Shown piece by piece: positions 36,078 through 46,129 of a stretch of DNA of 64,000 nt. The translations under genes were made by a program, and so were the position numbers. Positions within the stretch are counted from its first letter, which is position 1. Each line of letters begins with the position of its first letter. The notes below the pieces were generated by a model, which was given only the letters and a program-made list of their open reading frames with translations, made no database searches and was not told the DNA's origin. Origin of the DNA: Scleropages formosus (lineage: Eukaryota; Chordata; Actinopteri; Osteoglossiformes; Osteoglossidae); the NCBI RefSeq assembly GCF_900964775.1, contig NC_041825.1, positions 9,053,001 to 9,117,000 on the forward strand. Direction: 5' to 3'.

Positions 36078-39000
36078 TCACTGGCCACTGAGGAAGGCCA
36101 GGTGTCCTTTTGTACATTTATTGGCGTAGTGGCCCTTCTCACCACACTGAAGACCAAAGAAAGAAATATCACTCGTGTAGCAGACAAACCACAAAGTACC
36201 CTGAAATCAAGGTGAATGCTGCTGTCGTGTACGAGCTTACAAGTCCACAAATGTATGGGATGCAAGGCAAAAATATGCCATCATCAGATGGAAGAAATAC
36301 TTCTTTAACATTGTCCTAATATACGAGGCAGTCATGAAGTTCTAGGACCGGCCTCCGTGTGACTCCGCCAATCGCTGCAAGCCATCGGTACACGCAAAAA
36401 CATAATTCTGTTGTAAACACAGCAGTGCCACACAGGAGCCAGACTTAGAACGTACTGAATGTACCGTGTATTTGCAAGTAACACAATCACTTATTTCTGA
36501 AACCATGACAAACCATTTCCATTTCTGCCAGTGCTGTAAATAATATTGCTTCGCAAGCCATTTAATTTTATGATATTACTGCATTTATGACACCTATTTT
36601 CAACAGAGAATTTTAATTTGTATGGAGTTTCCACCCCGTCCCAATAAAAAAGGGTAATGACTAGGGATACGACATACGTTGTGACTCTGTTTACCTTGTA
36701 ACAGGTGACCTGTTCCAGTGGTCGAGGCCCTCTGTGACCAGTTGTGTTGTTTTGTGATTGCATTGCCCCAATGACCTGTGGGGTCCTCTGGTATTGCTGC
36801 TGGTTGTTGTTGTTGTTGTTGACTTTAGGGTTGGTTAGCTGAATGAGTGATGACGAAGACCTCATATTTGTGGGCTGAGCATTTAGCTGTGAGACAAATA
36901 TAATGTATACACAATTTAGAAAGCATGCTTTTTTACTTTATTACATGTTCTCTAGATTAATTTTATTGAGTTGTACCTGTCGCACTACAGACTCAAACTA
37001 TGACAAAAGACATAAGGACACAGAACCCATTCCCCCGAAAATTAGTTTGAAAGCTACAAAATTACAGACGTAAAGCGGAAATCATACCTTTTGTTGCGTC
37101 TGGGCTTGCTGAGGTAGCGGCTGCTGCTCCGTAGTCCCCATGGGCAGCTCAAAGCGTGGGCTGCAGAATAGAGCTCATCAATGTACGTTGTATACTCAAC
37201 ATTACAGATCACTTTCACAACATTTACCTGGTGTATAAAAAGAAATCTAAGTTATCAGAGGACAAATGAGAATATTCAAATCCCCAAAAATTTAGAAATG
37301 ACAAAAAATGTATTACTCACTGCATGAATTTACATGCCCTGCCTTCTGGGCAAAAGCCAACCAAGTAGTTAACGCAAATAACCCTTCGAGTGTGTCTGTG
37401 TCTGCAGTCGGGACCTACAACACAACTTATGGTCACATCTGTACGAGACACGAAGCCTGGAGTTTTATCATCGTACTAATATTTTTCCCCAAAAGATGCT
37501 CACCATGTTTGCAGAATCCTCTGTCATACCATGGACAGTCTTTGATCTTTGATTCGGGATCAATATGCAAGAATGGACATTCTTTATTACTGCATTCCCC
37601 TGCGAGGAAATTTTACGTTACAGTATTTTGAGTGGAACTGATAGCGAAGTGCACATACTTTGTAGAAAATAATCAAACCCTCACCAAACTTGGAATAGAA
37701 GTAGCATTCAGGCATCTTGGTCATGTCGTATTCGTGGAGAAACTCACACTGGTCTCCTTTCTTACACAAACCTCTGAGCCAGTGTTTACAAACGACTGTT
37801 TTCTCCCCGCTGATGTGACGGAAAGGACACATTCCACCTTCGACACACAGAAAAGGCGTAAGTGCATTTATTCAAAGTCACCGGCAAGATGAAAGTACCG
37901 GCAGCACGTGTGGCTGAACTGAGAAGGTATCCACAATTAGAGCCGTTACCTGCACTGCACTCGACTACATTTACATTAATTTACAGTATATTTACATTTA
38001 TTCATTTAGCTGATGGTTTTCTCCAAAGCAACTTACAACATTAAGCTACCTACAATTGTTTATCTATTTATACAGCTAGGAAATTTTTACTGGAGCAATT
38101 TTAGGGTTCAACTCCTTTCTCAAGGGAACTGCAGATGGGAACCGAACCTGCGACCTTTTGGTCCAAAGGCAGCAACTCTAACCACTAGACCACCAGCCAT
38201 CCCATTAATTTATTCGTTCAACGTTAAGCTACCTATGTACCAAAATTATCCTGAATGTACATTATTCAACGCAATTAATAGCGGTTTCACGAAACACGCC
38301 AACGAAGTTAAAGCAAGGCACGACGCTGACCTTTAGAGCAGGCTGCTTTCATGAAGAATTCGCACACAGCCGCTCCAGACTCTTGAGGAGGAATAAGCAG
38401 GGTGTGAGTGTTAGTAACACGGCTACAATTCAGGTATCCCCCCCCCCCCCAATTTATTTTGACAACGAGCTCAGATCAATGATAAATTGTAGGGTTAAGA
38501 TTTGGTGCTGGAATCCCAGCTGCATCCAGTCTGTTGTTGGGAAAGGATGGGACGGCACTCTCAAACGTTGAGCCAATAAACTATTTAATTTGCGCAAATT
38601 AAATAGTATTGGTGCTGCCCCATCAATCTTTCCCAACAACAGACTTCATCCACTTTAAGGCACAATACTGAAAACTAAGCCTGTATAATTTGCTTGGGCA
38701 AAGACATATGATATGAATCGAAACAAATACTACATTTAATATACAAATTGATAATTATATTACCATAATCATATAAACAATACTTGCATCTGAATAAAAT
38801 GTAGTATTTATAAAACCTAAAGCTTTTAATACATTATATCTCAGAGCAATTTTTCTTGGTAATTTCTGAGGATTTTGCTATTATTATTATTATTATTATT
38901 ATTATTGTTATTGTTATTATTATTATTATAACTATAGGGGACAAACACCTGGGACCTCAGGCTCACACGGTTACTGTCCAGCTATCAGCACCTCTCTGTG

Positions 39001-39202
39001 CTGTGCCACCTCACAGTGGGAAATTTAATCATTAAATTAATCATGTATGTAAATAAAAGCATGAAACCAGGCAGTAGATGGAACGATGCGCCAACTTACT
39101 GTCCATCCCGGGGAAGGGCAGCGGCTGAGCCCCCAGCTGCTGCTCCACAGCAATTTCCAGGTCGAATTTGATGTGATCCACTGTGGCTATCAACTCCTGC
39201 AT
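36078..39202 (-). CDS. cpsf4: CPSF4 (CPSF30), cleavage and polyadenylation factor subunit, 8 coding exons
   Basis: Minus-strand exons are 39202-39100, 38381-38331, 37837-37685, 37599-37504, 37414-37321, 37160-37088, 36886-36695 and 36146-36078, 831 nt in one frame (276 aa; human 269). Five CCCH zinc fingers are complete at about residues 41-59, 68-86, 96-114, 124-142 and 148-166. A C-terminal CCHC knuckle (252-265) precedes the conserved GHLAFLSGQ end. CPSF4 sits in the CPSF complex with WDR33 and recognises the AAUAAA signal for pre-mRNA cleavage in the nucleus. Between finger 5 and the knuckle a run of six Asn followed by three Gln is encoded by an AAC repeat (36803-36820), longer than in human. 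The gene is head-to-head with PTCD1 as in mammals. Confidence 0.97.
37990..38203 (-). repeat. SINE family B
   Basis: A full minus-strand copy in CPSF4 intron 2, from the tail ATTTATTCATTTAGCTGATG to the head CCACTAGACCACCAGCC. Confidence 0.83.
38529..38644. repeat. 116-bp imperfect palindrome
   Basis: The centre 38581-38606 is a perfect 26-bp palindrome. The outermost 17 bp (38529-38545 and 38628-38644) are also exact reverse complements, with imperfect pairing between. It lies in CPSF4 intron 1. Confidence 0.92.
38879..38930. repeat. TTA trinucleotide tract
   Basis: Imperfect TTA/TTG repeats in CPSF4 intron 1. Confidence 0.9.
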
Positions 39203-39224
39203 GATGATGATGATGATGATGATG
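39201..39224. repeat. (ATG)8 tract overlapping the CPSF4 start codon
   Basis: Read on the minus strand it is a CAT run whose last bases form the initiator ATG (39202-39200). Confidence 0.95.
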
Positions 39225-40100
39225 TTGTTTTTTTTTTTTTTTTTTTTTTTTTTGTTTCCCGCACTTCACTTGTACTGAACCACTCGCACAAAAAAAGACA
39301 CCAGCAGACAAGCTTCCCGGAGAACCGCGTCTTTAAAACCTCTCGTTAAACACGCAACATAAGGAACGAGTCAACTTTTTTTTCCTTTTTTTTTTCCTAC
39401 ACATGTATCGGTACCAACCGATATCGCAAAACTAAGAACTTTTCCGCGACAAAAATTTCCCTCTCCCTCTCGACGAACGCTTCAAGAAGTGAACTCCGAC
39501 CTCTGATCTTCAAGGCGCAACCAATCGAGCCCACCGTTGCCGTTTCGACGCGATCGCTCTCGTTTGTTTTTGCTACTAAAACTGCTTTCGTACCACACAT
39601 CATGAATAGCTGCCGTGAACTGGCAGCGGAAACACCTCTGTTTGTTCTCCGTGAGGAGAAGGGCAGCGTTTAATGCAATCTGAAATCGATTTCTCCGCCT
39701 GCTGCGAGCGGGTTTCCCGGAAGTCCGTTGGTGTCCATGTGACGGTCGGTGCACGCGACAGACAGGAGGCCCCGCTGACGAGGCGGGCAGAGACTTGCGG
39801 AGCGGCGTTCATCCTTCACATTATTACTGAATTTACACACGAGTCAGTCTTTTAATGTGTGTTTTTGCAACGGTCTAAATTCTGAAGAATGAGGCGGGAC
39901 TAAAATATGCTCGTGCGCTGAAGTGGACATGTTTAATTTAGATATTATTCTGCATAAAAAGTCTACACCAGATGCCTGCGTGTTAGTTGAGTCCAGCTGA
40001 AGGAGCCCCTCGCCTCGCGCGGAATTTCGTGTGTGTGTGCGCGCGCCTCCCTCGTGCGGTATGTGTGTGCACTTCTGTGACGTGTCACACAGTAATAATC
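39203..40100. promoter_or_regulatory. CPSF4-PTCD1 bidirectional promoter interval
   Basis: Only 898 bp separate the two start codons of divergent genes. It contains an (ATG)8 tract overlapping the CPSF4 start, a 26-nt T run (39228-39253), a CCAAT motif near 39520 and moderately CpG-rich DNA from about 39420 to 39790 and 40010-40060. A shared promoter is inferred from the layout, which is the same in mammals. There is no TATA box at an obvious place. Confidence 0.6.
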
Positions 40101-43100
40101 ATGTCTAAGTTTGTGTCTTTGAGGTTTTTGATAGGTCGCCGTGCTGCACTTGGTGGCTTAAGGTGCTTCAGTGCCTCAGCTTGGGAGCATCCTGGCAGAA
40201 CTGTTCCTCTTTCCAGGAGCGCACCTTCGGAGACTCCTCTGTTTGGACAGAACAGGACATTTAGTTTGTCTTGGCCATCCCTTAAGAATCCTCACGTGTA
40301 CAAGAAGCAAAGGAAGGTGTTTCCAGTACCATCATCTGCCATCACAGATGCGTCTCCCCCCGGTAAGGACGTCCCCGAGGGTCATCCTCCTGAGGATGAA
40401 TTTGGCTCCCGGTCCCTGAACTTCTCTTCCAGAAGAGTTTTCCGTAAGATGTCTCCAGAACTGCAGGATCTTGCTTGCAGAGGTGACGTTGAAGAGGAGG
40501 AAGACCTGAAGCCAAGGCCATTGAGAAGAAACACACCATACTGGTACTTCCTCCAGTGCAAGAAGCTGATAAAGCAGGACAAGGTAAACGGAGAATAATC
40601 CATTTCTTTGGGAAAGTTGTGGTTTAGAAAGAAGGATTTATCACCTGTGAAAGCGGACTCTTTCTTTACCAGTGTGCCAGCAGGTGGCATAGTGTTTCGA
40701 GCTCTTGCTTTGTAATCTAAATTTCTTTGTTTTGAATCCCACTGTAGTTGCCTCTATCAAGGTACAGCAGATCCCCAACTTAAAAGCTTCCAAGCAGTAA
40801 TCTTTGGCATTAGAAACGCTTTTGACAAGTTCATAAGTAGAGGATCGATTGTACATATCCTGAATTAACACAATAAGAATACTCACTCACGCACAGTGTA
40901 TGAAACCGCTTCTCCCGAGCGGAGTCGCGGTGAACCGAAGCCTAACCCGGCAACACAGGGCAAAGGCTGGAGGGGGAGGGAACACACCCAGGATGGGACG
41001 CCCACACCCCGTATTCACCAAGGTGACTTACACTACTAGAGACACTACTTACAATGGGTCACTCATCCATACATCAGTGGGACACACTCTCTCTGTCACT
41101 CACACACACTGGGGGAACCCGAACAGAATGTCTTTGGACTGTGGGAGGAAACCAGAGCACCCAGAGGAAACCCACGCAGACATGGGGAGAACATGCAAAC
41201 TCCGCATAGATTAAGCGGGGATCAAACCCATGTCCTCTCACACCACCCATGCACTGTGAGAGAGCAGCGCTATTCGCTGTGCCATCGTGCTGAAGTTTTA
41301 CCTTTTAAAACTTGCTCTGAGCTGCTAAAAATGTTAATATTAAAGCCATTTGTTTTTCCCTCATTCATTTATGACAGAATTGAAGATGGAGGTGTTTGAC
41401 ATGTTTTGCTTTATCCTTTGCCAATTTTTTTGTAGCTGGCGGAAGCTCTCGACATGTTCGAAATCCAAATGCTGAAGACTGAACAACTCTGTCCAGAGGA
41501 ATTCAATTACACTGTGCTCATTGGTGGCTGTGGCCGTGTTGGTTATATCAAAAAGGCTTTCAGGCTTTACAGTGATGTGAGTGAACGTCATCTAAAATGT
41601 AATTTATTGTAAATTGTAAAACTGTTATTTGCAATTACTGTTTCTATGGGTCAATTGTTGTAATTCTTTTACTGTTTTAAGTCAGTTTTTCAAAAAAGTG
41701 GTTGTTATGCATTCTAAGTGATGTATAGCAGAAAATTCTTTAAAAGTGTTTTTTATTATTTGCTGAAAGATGAAGAAGCGAGGCCTTGTCCCCACTGATG
41801 CAACCTACACTGCTTTGTTCAACGCCTGCGCCGAGTCTCCCTGGAAGGACTCGGGATTGCAGCAGGCCCTCAGCCTTCAGCAGGAACTGAGAAGAAAGAA
41901 CATCCAACTCAGCAACATCACATATCATGCCTTACTCAAGACCCATGCACTCTGCTCTGACCTTAGAGCCTGTTTCGATGTGCTGCGGGTATGGATGGCT
42001 TAGTTTTTTTTTGTCCTGTATATATTGTCTCTTAATTGCCTGTGTATAAATTAAAATGGATGCAATAAATTTCTGCAGGCGATGTTGCAAAATGGTCACA
42101 GCCTCAATCTGGAAACTTTCAACTTCCTCCTGATGGGCTGCATTAAAGATAAAGATCAAGGATTTAGGCTCATCTTGCAGGTAAAAATAGCATTGACATG
42201 TTTGAGATGTGTAAAACTGCACGCACAAGTAGAAGTACAGAAGGCGAAAAGCCCCCTTCCTTTAAAGAATGGATGTGGAAATCTCATTGTCACTGAACTT
42301 TCATGTCCTCCCCCTGTATGTACATATTTGCAGATGTGTGTGTATATATACTCATTGATTCCCCCCCCCCCCCCCCAAGTTATAAATGTGGGTGCCTGTA
42401 TGTATGTTTTTCTGTTTATTTGCAGGTTTGGCGTCAAATGTTAAAAAGCGGGATCAAGCCTGACTCTCACAGCTATAACCTGCTGCTTCGGGCAGCTCGA
42501 GATTGCGGTGTAGGTGACCCTGCGGTGGCCTCCGCTTTGCTGCTGAAAGGCGAAGAAAAACTATTTCCAAAACTCAAAAAACTGGGTACCACAGGTAGCC
42601 GTAAAGGAACACTCACAGTGAACATTGATGTAGATGCTTTGGAAAAGCAGCTCTTTGCTGACAAAGATGCAGGTGGGTTGGAAGGTACAGAGCTGGGTGG
42701 GGCACACGAGCTCACCCTGGATACTCCCACTGTGTTCCATGTAAAGCAGAATCACGTCAGCCATGACGTGATTTCACAATTTACACCTTTGAATGACAAA
42801 AACACGGTTCCCATGGAGTCCGGCGAACGCAAGTTTTCTCTCACCAGCGAGAGCTTTCCCAACCTTCTAGACCTTAGAGTGAATAACACAAATGTGGTCT
42901 CCCTGGGGAATGTGACAACAGCTTCTGACAGACTAGCTCTGATAGGGAACATGGAGGGATTCCTGAGAAAGATGGACAGCGATGGCCTGGCACCCAACAT
43001 CAAGACTTTAACACTGCTGGCTGATGTAACAGAAGCAGGAAGTCCATCGGAACTGAATTTACTTGCTGTCGCAGAGCAGCACAAATTGAATGTAGACATT

Positions 43101-44150
43101 TCTTTTTTTAATACCCTTGTCAGAAAAAAGGCAAAAGCAGGAGACTTAAATGGTGCAAAGGTGAGGAATCCCTCTGGTTTTATTTTCATCGGTGAAATGG
43201 TCTCACGGCCACAAGCTGCTATGAAACAGCATTCCCTTCATAACTATTATTTTTAATTGTTGCTTTTAGGCCTTTTTGCCATTGATGACTGAGAGGGGTT
43301 TGACACCTGATCTTCATACATACTGTAACCTGGCAGTTGGCTGCAGAAGAAAAAAAGATGGACTGAAATTACTGTCTGACATGGAGGTAAGATCAGTTTG
43401 CAGCCTTTAATATGCTGTACATATCTTACCATGTTTCAGTTGAGTAAAAGTTTGTTCATGTGGTAGGCAGCAGGTGGGGTGGTGGTTAGAGCTATTGTCT
43501 TGCAGCTTTAAGGTTCTGGGTTTAAATCCCAGCTCTCACTGCAGTAAATTTGGTGAAGGCACCTACCTTGAATTGCTCCAGTAAAAATTACCCAGCTGTA
43601 ACAATGAGTGAACAATTACACGGTGGTTAGCATTGTAAGTCACTTTGGAGAAAAGCATGAACTAAATGAACAAATCTAATGTTCTTTTTCAGGCTGCTGG
43701 GATTGTACCTAATACCCATGTGTACAGCGCTCTCATTTGCAGCGCTGCTAAACAGTTGGACTACGTGTATTTGAAAGAGATCCTGAAAAGCATGAAGCAA
43801 AAGCAGGTTGCCCCAACGGAAGTAGTCATAAAACAGCTAGAATTTGCAGCTCAGTATCCACCGACATTCGACAGGGTCAGTTGTCTTTTTTGAGAGCAAT
43901 TAGGAAACGCGATTAAAAGTTTGTCCATTTAAATATCACACTCATTTTTATTTATTTATTTTTTTCTCCACAGTACAAGTCCAAAAACACCTATTTGGAG
44001 AAGATTGATGGTTTTCGAGGCTACTACCATCACTGGTTGCAGACTATGCCTGGTCAGGAAACCAGCCATCCTTGGGAGAAATTTAAACCACCAAAAAAAG
44101 ACGCTACAGTCTCTAATGCCAGTGAAGAAAAAAGTCTTGTGGAAAAGTAA
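40101..44150 (+). CDS. ptcd1: PTCD1, mitochondrial pentatricopeptide repeat protein 1, 8 exons
   Basis: Exons are 40101-40583, 41436-41576, 41770-41988, 42079-42180, 42426-43160, 43270-43386, 43693-43875 and 43974-44150. All are multiples of three, giving 718 aa (human 700). The N-terminus is Arg-rich and acid-free ([14 protein letters not shown]...), a good mitochondrial presequence. The [13 protein letters not shown] block opens the conserved part. PPR-type helical repeats follow, including [81 protein letters not shown] and [15 protein letters not shown]. The C-terminal end has [14 protein letters not shown] and [14 protein letters not shown], near-identical to human. PTCD1 binds mitochondrial RNA, including leucine tRNAs and precursors, and affects 16S rRNA and OXPHOS levels. 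The start is the first ATG of the frame. Confidence 0.97.
40679..40765 (+). repeat. SINE family B head, degenerate
   Basis: The head AGGTGGCATAGTGTTTCGAG and a B-box relic TTTGAATCCC remain. The body is lost. Confidence 0.5.
40892..41001 (-). repeat. SINE family A, 5'-truncated, fused to a family C SINE
   Basis: The tail-proximal half of family A in minus orientation stops abruptly at GGGACGC near 41001 and passes straight into family C sequence. It lies in PTCD1 intron 1. Confidence 0.82.
41002..41294 (-). repeat. SINE family C, tail-truncated, fused to family A
   Basis: It starts inside the element at CACCCCGTATTCACCAAGG and runs to the head CTGTGCCATCGTGCTG. The tail end is replaced by family A sequence. 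Confidence 0.82.
43466..43677 (+). repeat. SINE family B
   Basis: A full copy in PTCD1 intron 6. Its tail ends 15 bp before the exon 7 acceptor. Confidence 0.82.
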
Positions 44151-44360
44151 TTCAGTATTGATCGTAATCATAATATTATATTGTTTATGATGTTATTTCT
44201 GTACGAAACCTAAGGGGAAGACTGTAGGTAATAATCATTTGGACCCTTACTAATTTGTTTTAGAAGGATTGTATGAGAGCAGTGTTCTTGGGGTTGCACT
44301 GAATTGTTACTGTTTGGCATGTATAAGGGTAGGGCATTTTATACTTTAAAATGCTTTGAA

Positions 44361-44642
44361 ATTAAATTCCAAAGCCATCAAACTCAAAAGTTCTCTTTTG
44401 AAGACTTAAAATGATGGCATCTGGACATCCAAAGATCATCTCATATAGGTAATCGGTGACTGTAGCGTTTTCATGATGTAATTTGTAAAATGAAAAGATA
44501 AATTACTTTAAGGAAACATGTTATTTTTCCAAGTACTCTTTAATTTACAGTGGTGTTTTAATGACCCCATTGTAAGTTTGTCATAAGTCAAAAATCCCCT
44601 TATAGTGTATTACCGGAACCATGAGGATGTATAAACAATAAA
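44361..44642 (+). terminator. PTCD1 candidate poly(A) signals
   Basis: ATTAAA lies at 44361-44366 and AATAAA at 44637-44642, 211 and 487 nt after the stop. A SINE begins about 85 bp after the second. Either or both may be used. Confidence 0.45.
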
Positions 44643-44725
44643 CAAGCATGAATGCTAGACTATAATAGGGCATTGCTAGATTTTTTTTTTTCCCCTCTTT
44701 GATAATTTTTCATGGTAAAATAATA

Positions 44726-44933
44726 TATACACACACACACATTTTCAGAACCGCTTGTCCCATACGGGGTCGTGGAGCCTACCCGGTAACACAGGGTGTA
44801 AGGCTGGAGGGGGAGGGGACGCACCCAGGACGGGACGCCAGTCTGTCGCAAGGCACCCCAAGCGGGACTCAAACCCCAGACCCACCGGAGAGCAGGACCG
44901 TGGTCCAACCCACTGTGCCACCACACCCCCATT
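44726..44933 (-). repeat. SINE family A with perfect target-site duplication
   Basis: A full minus-strand copy. GGTAAAATAATA flanks both sides (44714-44725 and 44934-44945). It lies just after PTCD1. Confidence 0.93.
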
Positions 44934-44945
44934 GGTAAAATAATA

Positions 44946-46125
44946 ATATAGAGTAATCTAAATAGAGTGCAGCATTATATTTTTATGCAGCACTATTATT
45001 TTTGCTATTTTTTTTACTTTCTAAATTTGCCTTCCGCTTTTTCTCTTCAGCTTGACCAGAATACTCGTGTTTTCACTTGCTGGCCATTTTAAGTGAAAAA
45101 TAACTGAAATCACAAACAAAGAGTTTTGTAAACAGTGCAGCCACTGCTAGACAGCCAAACACATGCTGAGGCCTAAACAGTAAGAAATATGGCTGATGTT
45201 ATACAGCAGAGTGAAGTGTCTATAGACTCAGACACAACATAATAATGTTGATGGGATGGCCGTCATAAGTCCAGGTGGTGGTAAGTCGCACATGTTGTAA
45301 TTGGAGGACCACCTTTACCATGTTACTGTTTTGCGATATTAAAGTTAACTGAAGTTAAATACATTTAACACTGGTAATGTTAGCTTTTATTTTTGTTGTA
45401 AAAATGTACTTTCCATTTTGTGATAGGCCAACTTACCATTTTTGTGTATCTGCTCAGTGTAAGCAATTCTTAAAATAGGATAGCTTGCAATTAACATGTG
45501 AATTTACACAGTAAACTTTACCCTTTCCTGTGTAAATCAAGTGTACAAATGACCAGTTTGCTCCTTCCAAAACAGAAAGCTGAACCTGCTTGTGGCCCAA
45601 ATCCATTATTTGACAGCTCCCTGAAGTTACATAGTGACATATTAAAATATTCAAGTTCTAGGTCATCACAGACAGGATTTTTTTTTTTTTTTTAATATTA
45701 CTGAATTTCTACTTTCAAAAGACAAAGCATTAAGAATTTTTATTTGACCTGATCTCTGTTTACACAGAGCCCTTTTCACTGACATACTTACTTCCTAAAG
45801 AGGCCTGATGGGTGAAAAATAATTGACTTTAGGATATAATGCTGAAATTGGCTGTTAAATTATAATTTATGCTGTGTTTTTCAGTGTATTTCTACAAAAA
45901 CTTGTGTATGCATGTGCTTTTCACATGTTGGAGGCATCATTTAGATATCCTCTCTGCATTAATTCAGTAGCTCTAAGCTACCAGAGAATACTAATACATT
46001 ATACATCATTAATAATGACTTAGGGGTACCATTTAATGATTCCATGGGTTATTAAGAACTTAAATTTTACATAAATGAATGCAGTAATTATTTCACAGTG
46101 ACAAACATTGCTAGCAGTGTTTAAA
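44946..46125. other. PTCD1-SMCR8 convergent interval
   Basis: AT-rich DNA without coding potential, SINE or other recognisable feature, apart from a T run near 45679-45694. It separates the 3' ends of PTCD1 (+) and SMCR8 (-). Confidence 0.5.
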
Positions 46126-46129
46126 CATT

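Noticed and set aside
39096-39311. A frame with Lys and His homopolymers
   Set aside because: It is a translation of the T run and ATG repeat at the CPSF4 leader, in the wrong frame.
39987-40100. N-terminal extension of PTCD1
   Set aside because: It needs a TTG start and reads through a GT/GC-rich repeat. ATG 40101 begins a good mitochondrial presequence.
42303-43256. A single 317-residue gene
   Set aside because: It is PTCD1 exon 5 (42426-43160) plus intron read-through on both sides.
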